In this document: one piece after another, positions 13,001-23,309 of the stretch
Layout of the letters: each line of letters starts with the position of its first letter
Numbering within the stretch: position 1 is the stretch's first letter
Assembly (NCBI RefSeq): GCF_000208865.1
Contig: NC_018390.1
Location: 2,932,270-2,996,269, forward strand
Length of the DNA stretch: 64,000 nt
Source: Neospora caninum Liverpool
Taxonomy: Eukaryota; Apicomplexa; Conoidasida; Eucoccidiorida; Sarcocystidae
Direction: 5' to 3'
Translations under genes and position numbers: made by a program
Notes under the pieces: generated by a model
Database searches by the model: none
What the model saw: the letters and a program-made list of their open reading frames with translations, nothing else
What the model was told of the DNA's origin: nothing

Positions 13001-15275
13001 GTTGGGGAGCCCCGCTGCTTTACGGAGGCGCCTCGCCTTGTCGCTGTCAGCGTGCGACTGCGCATCTGTTCGTGAACGCCCTGTCCGTTTATTCTTTTGA
13101 GTCTTCGCCGCCTTCTTTCCGGTTCGCGCTGTGTTGTCTGCAGTACTCTGCCCCGCAGAACGCCCTGGCTGCCGTCGGCGAGTCAGTCGTTTCTTGGTTG
13201 CTGGCGAATCCACGCAGGTCATCGGGGCGCGCCGGAGCCGGCGACGCGCCAGCAGCGTCCTACTTGACCTCGCTCGGTCTCCTTCTTCAGCAGCAGTTGC
13301 AGCAAACGCCTTCCCAAGATGCCCTAACCTCTGGCTTGGCTGTGTCGGTGAGCGTTTGCACTCGTTCTCGGCGAAGCCTGCGGCATGATGTCGCCTCTTT
13401 GTCGGCTGTCGCTGATTCGACAGACTAGCCAAAACGCTTTTCTCGTCCTTTCCGCTGTTTGCAAAGGGGCGGTTCTCGGGATGTGCCCCGGTGCTGCCTC
13501 GCAGGCGGTAGACTGTGTCGACACTTGCTTCCGCGCGCAACTGCCAGCCTGTTCGGCCAGACCGCTTTCGCGATCGACGAGAAGTTTCTCTCAGTGGCAA
13601 ACTCCGCGCGCTAGCCTGCCTCTCTGCTCTTGGTTTCCACGCATTCGCATGCACACAATCGCGTGCACATTCGCATGCACCTTCGCGCATGCACGTGCTC
13701 GTCTGTGGTGGGTGTTCAGAATGACCCGAACGCAAGTGGATCTAAAGAGATGTGGAGAGACATCATTGAGGACGCAAGCGAACTCGACGTCGACAGGCGC
13801 CTCTGTGAGTTTTGCTTTGGATCAAGAGGCAGAACTGCTCTCGGGTCAGGCACTTCGCGTCGGCTCTTCCAGATGGCCGTTCCGGTCCCCCCGAGCGCCG
13901 CGCCTCCTGGCGAGCAGGTTCAAGGCGCTTTCCAAACACTGCATGCATGCACTCTGACACATATAAACAGAATATATACATATATATATATATCAAATTC
14001 TCACGTCCACACACATAGCCTTGCATGCTATGTCTTTGTCGATGCATATCTATATTTCTACATTTGCATATATACAGTGAGTGGTATTTAATCCACTCGA
14101 GGCCATATCAGCGCAGGGTCTATCCCGAGAAAGACCGAGTCACGAGGTTCTGTTTGGTCGTCAATCTGCATGCGTTCGCGGGCGCCTGAATTCTTCGCCG
14201 TCTGACTATATGGATATATATATATATATATATATCCATATATATATATATATATCCATATATATAGATATATAAATCCACATATATATATATATATATA
14301 CGCAAACAACTCGCATCTGTGTGTGCGTTGCCGTGCATGCGTTGGGATTTTATTGGAGCCCGAAATTCCGCGGTTGCGTGCCTGGTCTTGTCTCGCGTCT
14401 GCTCAGTTTTGCAGGTGGAGTTGGAGATGCTGGAACGCGAGCGCGCGCAGACTGGGGAGAAGGCGGCAGCTGCGGAGACACCGCAGACTCGGCGTGTGGC
14501 AAGCCAAAACGGGCCGCGCCTCGCGCAGGCTGAGGCGCGCAACCTCGCGAGCAGGAGCGGAGACGCGAAGCTTGGTAGCCTTCCTTCTGAAGGCGGCAGC
14601 GACGTGTCGCCTCGGAGAAAGACAGTTGGTCTCTGGAAACCGACTGTGGGGGCGGCGAAGGAAGCCGAGCTGCGCGAAAAGGTGCGCAACCTTGGAAGAA
14701 CTACAGGACAGGCGGCTGGAGCGGAGGAGGCAGAACAGCAAAGGGGTGGAAGCGAGAACGCGACAAGGCAGGCGAAACTTTCGAAGGACAAGACTGGAGG
14801 CGAGGAACAACGCAGCTTTTTGGTGGACGGTTCTCCGGAACTTCCAAAAGGCGGCGCTGAGAGCTCGTGTGAAAATCCAGGAGCCGTGTCAACGGCCCCA
14901 TCAACGGGCGGCCCGTCCCAGGGCGCAGCGAGCCGGGACGAGTGTGGCGACAGTTCCCGTTGTCGCGGAACGGGAGGGGGGGAAAAGAAGTCTTCAGACG
15001 CCGGGGGAAAAGACGGCGGCCGCCTCGCGTGCTCGCCTCTCCTCCACGTCGCGAAATGCCTCGCTTTGCTTCGCAAAGCTGGAGAGGAGGACTTGCGCAC
15101 TGAAACGGAGGAACTTTGCGCCGAGTGTTTCGCCCACCAGCAACTGCTCTTCCACGTCGCTGAGCAGAGACAACATCTTCAGCAACTCGCGATCGAAGCC
15201 CTCAAGAAACCGAAACAAGTCCCCGAGGCGCTGAGACACTGGAGCGCCCACGGCGCGAACATTTACGACGAATAA
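10076..15275 (+). CDS. TBC-domain Rab GTPase-activating protein, 6 exons
   Basis: TBC proteins stimulate GTP hydrolysis by Rab GTPases in membrane traffic. Exons: 10076-11065, 11447-11875, 12653-12868, 13144-13347, 13720 to about 13805, and 14415-15275; the first three introns join cleanly in phase 0. Both catalytic fingers are present: the Arg finger in IEMDVHR (end of exon 1) and the Gln finger in YVQG (start of exon 2). Exon 3 supplies the C-terminal TBC signature (SDWLLTLFS.. then a W..FF.EGW block). The N-terminus has a Ser/Pro-rich stretch (residues about 28-75) and a long acidic insert (about 195-280) before the TBC core. Exon 6 encodes a charged, helical C-terminal region ending at 15275. 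The exon 5 to 6 junction is unresolved: the best donor (gtgagt near 13806) is phase 1 but the acceptor before 14415 opens the right frame in phase 0, so a small exon may be missing. Total about 930 residues. Confidence 0.88.
10187..10265 (+). repeat. Degenerate tctccatct repeat coding Ser/Pro
   Basis: Short imperfect repeats of tctccatctttc and cttcctcttca inside exon 1 of the TBC gene, translating to an Ser/Pro-rich low-complexity stretch. Confidence 0.6.
14211..14301. repeat. (TA)n/TCCA compound microsatellite in an intron
   Basis: Several long TA blocks separated by TCCA, inside the last intron of the TBC gene, about 110 bp before the final exon. Confidence 0.88.
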
Positions 15276-15375
15276 AACGACTGTTCCTGCAAAAAGACCA
15301 AAAACGGAGACAGGCATTTGTATATATATATATAGAGAGAGAGATTTGTAATTACATGCATTTAGGTGTGCCTGC

Positions 15376-15412
<37 letters not shown>

Positions 15413-17478
15413 GAGGCGGCGGATATATCTTTTCAAGTTGTCCCTGGGTGATCAACGAGTATCGATTTAGGAAGTCCGAGGCCTCGAAGGGTCTGCATGC
15501 ATCCACATGTGCGGGTGAAGACGTGTCTAGTGAATAAATATAAAGGTTTATGTAAAAATGTGTATATGTATAGGTGTGTAGATACAGGGAAAGCACGGCA
15601 GAAGGTGTTCCTACATTTCGCGGTGAAGGAAGCCGAGTCGGGAGTCGGAGCGTGCAGGCTGCTAAATCTGCATGTGAGACCTCTGGAGTTTTCCAAGAGC
15701 CTCCGGAGATTGCTCCACAAACATTTTCTCCGGGACGAGAAAGCTGGGACGCGAGAGAGGGAGGTGAAATCTTGGCGTGGGTGCATGTAGCCGGCGGAGT
15801 GTTTGGCGCTCATATGAGTGCAGAGAGTGTCATGCGTCTTGAAAAAGGTATGCATGTCCATGTATTGATGCGTTTATCCCGACGACGTATATGCATGTGT
15901 GTGGAAATAAATCAAGTGTGGCTCTTGAAAACACGGCGTGCGTGTGAAAGAGCCTCGGAGTCTGAGGGAGACGGCAGACTCGAGAACGCGGAGATTTTGG
16001 AAGTGCCGTGGCACGCGCTTCCGTTTGTTCTCGGAGAGACTTCAAGCAGGTTTGGGTTCAAAGCGTTTCTCGCCAGCGGAGACAGGTTCGGCAATCTGTC
16101 CTCAGAGACAGAGAGGAGCATCAAACACCTTGGGAAATTGGGGCAACTGCTGTTCTCTTTTGAACGCCCGGTGCGGGTCTGGCTTCTGCTCTTTTGAGAG
16201 GCGGAAGAAATCCCCATAAATCAGACGGGACACTGGCCTTCCTGGAGAGGGGACAGCTGACAGACGCTCTTTTGCAAAGCGCTGAAACTTGCTAAGGCTC
16301 TCACACAAACGGTCAGGGCCAGTGTATCTATCTCCTTGTACACATTCATACTTTAACAGCATCTGTGCCGGCGTCTACCTTCCGAAACGCGCAGAACTAG
16401 ATAAAGAAAAGCGATCCAAGGCCCTCTCAAAGGCAGAAATCCTTCTCTCAAGTGAAAAGACTGTGAACCCCAAAACCGTCGATTCTGTACAGACTCTGCA
16501 GGGTGCGGCGCTGGAGTCTGTGCGGACGCTTCGAGCCCTCGCGTCAAGCACGGTTCTTTTTACCGCGAGGCACCAGTCACCTGGCATCCTTCCATTCTCA
16601 TGTATGCTGAGGATAGCCTGTGTGTCTCGGCTCAAAAGCGCAGGTTTTCCGCGCAACGCGTCCCCGTCTCGTCGTTCTGAGATCCCAGGCGGAAACGTAC
16701 ACACACAGAAGCGAGCCTGACAACGCGATGTCTCGATCTCGCGCTCTCGAGGCCTCGCCGCCCTCTGAGGCAAGTCTTCAGGAACTGGTGTGTTGTGGTA
16801 AACCGGCAAAGCGCGTTAACCTTCACGGGGGCGACAAACTGGAGATCCGTGCAAACAGCCGACCAACGAGATCTCGCGGCTTTTTCGCGTGCTGAAAAAT
16901 GTGCAAACCCCACACAGGTCGACCGGCTGCGCGCGCGCGTGCTCCTCGGCTTATACAAGGGGAGGGAGCATGCACAGGGTCTCTACTTTCCCCCCCTTTG
17001 GTCCCCCCGTCGAAACTTCCCGAGTTTTTTCGCTTTTCTGGAACCTTTCGGGTGTCTCATTCTCTGGAAAAAGGAGAAATGGCCACGTAGACTGGACGGC
17101 TTTCTCTGTTTCTCCTCTCGCTTCTTTTTCTGAGCTGGGACACGAACTGCCAGGGCCGGTTCTCGCGCTCAAGAACCCTGGAGAGTCAGGAGACAGAGTC
17201 TCTTCCTTGTAAAAGTGTTTTTTCGTACTCGTGCTCGATCGTTCCCGACTTTTTCTTTCCCGCTGTGTCGTCAGTCCCGGTCCTTCTTAACTCGTTTCCG
17301 TCCCTTTCGCCCCTCTCTGCGACTTCTGTTCGTCCTCCGTGGTTCTTTTTTCCCTTTCTCGCGGGTCTCCCAGTTTGCGCATTCCAGCTGTTCTCGGCGT
17401 CGTCTTCCCTCCTGTGCGACTTCCTCCAACAATTCTCTCCTCTCCCCAACCGCTTTCGTTTCCCTTCTTGCTCTGAAA
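15276..17478. other. Intergenic region between TBC and eIF3i genes
   Basis: 2.2 kb between two genes on the same strand: the 3' UTR of the TBC gene, then the promoter and 5' UTR of eIF3i. It contains TA arrays at 15320-15333 and 15379-15408 and several TGCATGC-like sites. The last 250 bp are pyrimidine-rich (tttctttcccg.. type), as in many 5' leaders. No exon could be supported. Confidence 0.5.
15379..15408. repeat. (TA)15 microsatellite
   Basis: Uninterrupted TA array just downstream of the TBC stop codon. Confidence 0.88.
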
Positions 17479-19806
17479 ATGAGACCGCTTTTCCTCATGG
17501 GCCACGCCCGTCCCCTTACATGGGTGACGTTCAACCGCGACGGAGATCTGCTCTTCACATGCGGAAAGGTAGGTTCAGAATTTCCGAGATTCTCGGAAAA
17601 AGCCGCCACAAACGCCGACAACGTTCGCGCGGACTGACCCTGAAATGAAGAACTCCCGCTTCTCCTGCGGCAAAAAATCTATGTGGAAACACTGCGGCCA
17701 GGAGAGAACTCCACAATTCTCGTGCAGGGTTGTATGTGCGGAAGGAGGCAACCCCGCTGCCTCTTCCTCGGCTGAATGTACAGCCCAGGACGACGGTCTT
17801 CTCTGCGTGAGGAGCCTTCTTTGTCTGCATGCGGGCACTTGCCTGGAGAGCTGTCGATTCCCAGCGACATCTGTGCATCCGCGGCACTCTGTGATCGCGC
17901 TGTGCACGAGAAATGCGCACGAGACGCGAACGCGTCCTTCCGCGAACGACGAGGGAGGAAATCGTCACAACTCAGCTTGTCTCGTCGCCAGAATGCTTGC
18001 TGGTCCCCGAGATTGTCCGTGTTTTCAGGATGCTCGGCTGGCCGTGTGGTTCTCAGAGACTGGCGAGCGCATCGGTAAGCCCCGGGACTCGCGCCCGCTT
18101 TTACACACGCCACTGGAACCCTCCCGATGCCTCAATTAAGAATGGCTCCAGCTCCGTCGACCTCCGTCGACCTATATAGATAGATAGACGATAGACGCAC
18201 GGAAGTGCATTTATGTTTTGCGATCCTCGATAAAATAGAGCGTCCGTGTGGATATTCACCCATGCAGATATACATGCCATTCTTTGTTTAAGTGTATAGG
18301 GAGAAAGCAGTTTGTGGGGTTTTGGTGTCTCCGCGGCGTCATCCCCACCTGTAGTAGTGAGCCTTTTGCAGTGTCGTGCGCGGGTGAACGTTTGCAAAAA
18401 CTCGAAAACATACTCTTCCATATCTCGGAGGGAGAGGTGGAGCCGTCTAGCTGAATCTGACGACGCGTGACGCCATCGAGGCGTTGAAGTGAAGACGGTT
18501 GTGTTTGGCTCTGCTGGGTCATCCAGGAACGTACGACTGCGGCAAGGGTGTGGTGTGGAACTGCGACTGCACGCTGGACAGCAAGCGTCTGATCTGCGCG
18601 TCGGCTGACCAGAAAATCATGATTTTCGATGTTTGCAGTGGCGCCATTCTCCACGAGATTCCGGAGGGCGGTCCTTGCAAGTAAGTGGTTGTCTGTCGCT
18701 TCCCTCGAATCTGACAGGACAGCGACTGTTATGAGGCGGAGCGCTGTGTTCACAGAGGCTCGTATCTGGTCAGTTTTCAGTCGTGAAACGAGGACTTCCG
18801 CATCCCACGTCCGTATCTCTTTATGTATGTTTACATGCCACCACATTCATCCATGCAACATCGTTTTCGTCACGTATGCATGCATGATTTTATATATTGC
18901 TTTTGTCTGAGATCTGTGGTACGAGGAGGAGGGCTTTGGCAGCGACGAGGATGAAGTGCAAGACTGTCCAGGCGCTTTTCGATTTTTAGACGGAATCGCT
19001 GAACGGTTCAGAAAACAACTCGCGACGGAAGCAATGCGTCATGCCACCAACGTTTTCCGGTTTTTCGCGCGAAAATGAAGCCTCACGTTTTCGTCGAACG
19101 GAAGGGAACGGCGTTCGCTTGACGGGACGAAGGTGGCTTCTCTCAAGTCTTTGCGTCTGTCCTTTGCGTTTTCCAGGTTTGTTGAGTGGAACAGGAAACC
19201 AGATGAGCAGAACAAGTTCGTCGTCGTCCACGACGCCTTCGGCTCGCAGTCCACAAAGGCCATCAAAGTTTGGCAGGCAAGTGCCGTGGCAGAGAAATGA
19301 ATCCGAGACAGCTCTGGCAATACACCAGGCAAACATGTAAATGCATATATATATATATATGTCAGGCATATATATATGTATATATATATGTATATATGTA
19401 TTTGTGTAGATGTATGTGTACAAATGTGATTGTGGAGAGTGCGAGAGACAGGGTGTGTGGAGAGGCTTTTCGGGCGCCCTGGGTCCGTTACGGCCCGCGG
19501 TCGTTTCCCTTCTTCGCGGGGCGGTTTTCGAAGGATCTCCATCTCGTCGCAGGCGCTTTGCATGCGCACGGGAACGTCTTTCCGTTTTCTCTCCAAATTC
19601 GCGTATGCTGTGAGAGGTCGGTCCCGCTCACGCGGCTCCGTCGTGTCTTTTCTCTCCAGGTGGACGGACCCAACGGAAAGCCGCGACGCTTGTGGTCCCA
19701 GGACGACTACGCCAGCCGATGCGTCCAAGTTCGCTGGGGCCCTTACGACCAGACGATCATCTCCTGCCACGAAAACGGAGATATCATGGTGAGCTAAATA
19801 CCGATA

Positions 19807-19895
<89 letters not shown>

Positions 19896-21880
19896 GCATA
19901 TGTGGATATGAGGACAGCAGTACGGGACGTGGCCTTTTGTGACTGCACCAACGGGCCGGAGCACACGCGTATCTGACTGAGTGCTTTTCAAACCCTGCCG
20001 ACACAAGCGAACTTGGATCCGGTAACAAAAAACGTTCAAGCTCTAGACCAGATTTCAGTGGGTGCATTGTGGCCAAAAGAAAGGTCTTTGAGGCCAGGCG
20101 ACGCAGGGCTGTTTCGACTGCCATGCTCAAGCATCGTGTTCTGTGCCCCAGCGGGTGTCCTGTGCCAAGGCGAACGTTTTCCGCAGTGTATGTACACACG
20201 ACGCAAAGCGCACGGCCGGTGACGGGCGCAAAGAAATACACAGGAGCGCTTGGGAACTGCTTCGGCCACGCGTTTGTATCGGTACATTCTTTCGTGAGAC
20301 AGAGGGGTAACTTGCCGTTCTCGTGTCGTTTCCTTCCAGATCTGGAACGCAGAGACTGGCGAGTACATCAACGAGTTCCGTGGCCACAAGCAGTTCATCA
20401 CGTGCCTGAGTTTCTCTGACGACCGCCTTCTCATGCTCTCGGTGAGAACAGAAATCAGCTGGAAACGCACAGGCAAACCCAGCGCACTTCACTGGTGACT
20501 TTTAGACGCCCTGAAAATGCAAACGAGAAAGGCGCTGCCTTCTAGATCCGGAGAGCAAGTGGGGGAAGCCAGAAGTCTCTTGGAATCGAAAGCTAGGGCT
20601 TCAGTTCTTTTCAAGGGGCGTTCGCTCTGTCGTTCGTCAGAGACTAGAGCACTGGGGCCAGCCTGTGAACCGGCCCCATGGAAATGGCCAATTCGTTGTA
20701 GCTCTTGAAAACCGAGAAACCGATTCCTGAGCGTTTCTGTAGTTCAGTAAACGATCCTTAAATTGCGAAAAAGACACCGATCTTGACTGTGAAGGGGCTG
20801 CGAGCTTCATCTCCAGCATGTATCGTTTGCTACCTATGCAGCTAAACCCGCTGTCGACAGATACACATCTCTATACACATATATACGTAAGCGTATGTGA
20901 CTGAGTATTGTTCCACGTGCGTGCATACATGTGTGCCTTGTGGGCTGAACTGGCTCCGTTTCGTTTACAGAGTTGCTCGGACGGGTCAGCGAAGCTGTGG
21001 GAAACGATCGACTTCAAGTGCCTCAAGGTACGCTCGTCACCGGAGAAGGACGGAGGTCAAGAAGAGAAAACCGTTTCGCCCCGCGAGGCGCTTCGGGCGT
21101 CCCCCGGGGAGACACGGGTTTTCCGTGGCACGCGGGACGTTCGCTGGTCGCGCTACGGATGTGTCCGCGCTGCGTTGTTTTGGTTTTTTTGCTTCCCTTT
21201 TGTTGCGCTGTCAACCTCTCAGCGGTAAGCGTTTCGTCTTCTTTTCGAGTGTGCACAGACTTACCAGACTGACAGGCCTCTGAACGCCTGCGGCATCTCG
21301 CCGCGCTTCAACAAGGCGGGCGAGGAGCGCAAGTGCCATGTCATGCTCGGCGGTGGCCAGGCTGCAGAAGATGTGACAACGACAGGTACGTGCCTGGCGC
21401 GCAGCGAAAAGAAGCGCTTTTTTGCGCATTCTGTGTAGCGTATTCACGTGTCGGTCTTCTGAGCTGAAGAAGTGGGCGGGGCCTCTGTGCATTCCGCTCT
21501 GCGCATCGTGTCACCCGCGCGCGCGTGTCCGAGGCGGTGTTTGGCGGTCTCCGCGGCAGCCTTTGCCCACGGCCTTCGACGCCGCTCGCTGAGAGGCGCG
21601 AGTCTCCCCCCCTTGCGGGAGCAGCCACGTCCTGCGGCCGGAGTTCTTGCGTGTTTTTGTGGTGCGTTTCCGCGCAGCAAGCGGCGAGGGAAAGTTCGAG
21701 GCTCTGATCTACCACATGGTGTACCAAGAGGAACTGGGAAGCTGCAAGGGACACTTCGGTCCTTTGAACACTCTCTGTTGGATGCCGGATGGCAACGGCT
21801 ACGCGTCCGGAGGAGAAGACGGTTACGTTCGTATTTACCACTTTGACGAGCCGTACTTCACCGACAAGTTCGAGCCGTAG
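17479..21880 (+). CDS. EIF3I: Eukaryotic translation initiation factor 3 subunit I (WD40), 9 exons
   Basis: eIF3i is a seven-bladed WD40 subunit of eIF3 that binds eIF3b/g and helps 43S complex assembly and scanning in the cytosol. Exons: 17479-17568, 18029-18074, 18527-18680, 19177-19276, 19660-19788, 20340-20441, 20971-21027, 21259-21385 and 21678-21880. All phases agree and the total is 1,008 nt, giving 335 residues (family about 325). Family hallmarks: the N-terminal [16 protein letters not shown] block with DGDLLFT, a blade ending in [10 protein letters not shown], the signature LGGGQ..EDVTTT, and the C-terminal KGHFGPLN then [14 protein letters not shown]. The start at 17479 sits in an A-rich context and opens exactly on the conserved N-terminus. 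Exon 2 is only 46 nt. Intron 4 begins with GC instead of GT (see separate entry). Confidence 0.96.
19277..19278 (+). other. GC 5' splice site (GC-AG intron) in eIF3i
   Basis: Exon 4 ends ..TTTGGCAG and the intron begins gcaagt. Reading through gives a frame that leaves the family; using GC as donor and the cag at 19657-19659 as acceptor restores the conserved WD40 sequence in phase 0. The site matches the strong AG/GCAAGT form typical of real GC donors. Confidence 0.85.
19344..19400. repeat. TA/TGTA microsatellite in eIF3i intron 4
   Basis: Imperfect TA blocks separated by TG and CA steps within the GC-AG intron. Confidence 0.8.
19805..19900. repeat. (TC)n-(TA)n compound microsatellite in eIF3i intron 5
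   Basis: A TC run followed by long TA arrays interrupted by TG, starting about 17 bp after the donor at 19789. Confidence 0.85.
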
Positions 21881-23309
21881 CAACTGCCGCGGGGATCTCT
21901 GCTTTCTCGCGTGAAAAGCGAGGAGCGTAGAGTGGGACGGAGACAAAGCAGGGAAGGAAAGGGGAATGGAGCAAGCTGTATCTCTCGTTCTAGTTTTAGC
22001 ATCTTGCTGAGGGCTCGTGTTGCGTCGCTGGAGAAGTGGCACACCCGAGGCGGGAGTCTGTCGAGAGCGCTGCCGAGGCATTTTCTTCCGGTCCGGTCTC
22101 GAACTGGACCGTGTGAGAAAGGAGCGTGTGGCGCAACTGATACTTTCCTGAAGTCTGTCTCTTCTGTCCTGCGCCTTCTGGATCGTCTTGTCTCTGCGCT
22201 CGCATCTCTCTGGATTTCCGTCTTTTCGAACTCCTTAAAGCCATGTATTCTTCTGCGCCTTCGAGACAGTCTGTGCATGGAGCTACCCAAGCAGCACATG
22301 TCTCTTCCGGAAGCACTGCGCGTCAGCCTGCTGACCCGCCGCTTGGGGGTAAGCATGAGGAGGTTGTCGAGAGGAACATGTCTTCCTCTCAATGAGGCGT
22401 AGCGGTGGACCGTAAGGAGCGAGAGAGCGATGAATCGACAAGAGGCTCAGATGCCGGTCCACACATTTGACCAAAGTAGTTCTCTATGAGCGAGCAAAGA
22501 CGCCAGGATCGTTCCTCGCTAAAAACGTTCACCGTGCATTCTGGTTTTGATGAGGGGACCGCATGCATGAGCTTTTAGAGGAGGCAGGTGCGTAGAGAGG
22601 AGCAAAGCGCCAGTCGGCGGACGTTGCGCCGCTGGAACGTGCAGAGGCACAGATCTCAAGGTCTTTCCAAGTTCGAGGATAGGCAGAACTGGAGAAACTG
22701 TAAAAACCCCGAGAAGCAAGGGTATTTTTTCACTGGATCCACCACACCAGGAGCCTTCGTGTGAATCCAGCGGTTTCTCACACCTCAACAGCGCCGCGCC
22801 GCAACCCGCAGACATCTCGTGCAGCGGACAGTTTTCTCCGTAACCAAGCGGGAGAGAGAGAGAGATTCAGTCCGCGAAGGCTTTTCGGTGTCAAACGATT
22901 TGCAAAGGGTTGATCTCTCTGCGGCTAGAGCGCGTGACAACGCGTTTCCGACAAAAAAGAGCACGGAAGCGCTCCTAATCAAAGTGGGACTTGGCTGCTT
23001 GTGGCGCATTCGAAGTGACCAAGAATCTCAGGAGACTGCCGGCACTTTGCAACCTTTTCCAGTCCAAGAACGTGTGGATCGGATTCAAGAGGAGACGAGA
23101 CGCGCACGTCGCAAACAAGGCCGCGCGACTTGTGGACTCCCTGCATGAGCAGAACCGGTGATTCCTCAGCATGTCACCTCAGCGGTTCCCAGTCCTGCAC
23201 GCTATATCGTCTACGGGAAAACTGCATATGTATACAGACGCCGAGGACATAACACTGGCGAATGGAGCAAGAAAAGAGCCAAGCGCCGCTTCAACAGAAA
23301 AAGAGGACG
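21881..23309. other. Convergent intergenic region
   Basis: Lies between the eIF3i stop and the stop of the large minus-strand gene, so both 3' UTRs end here. I see no exon with splice or start support. Confidence 0.5.
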
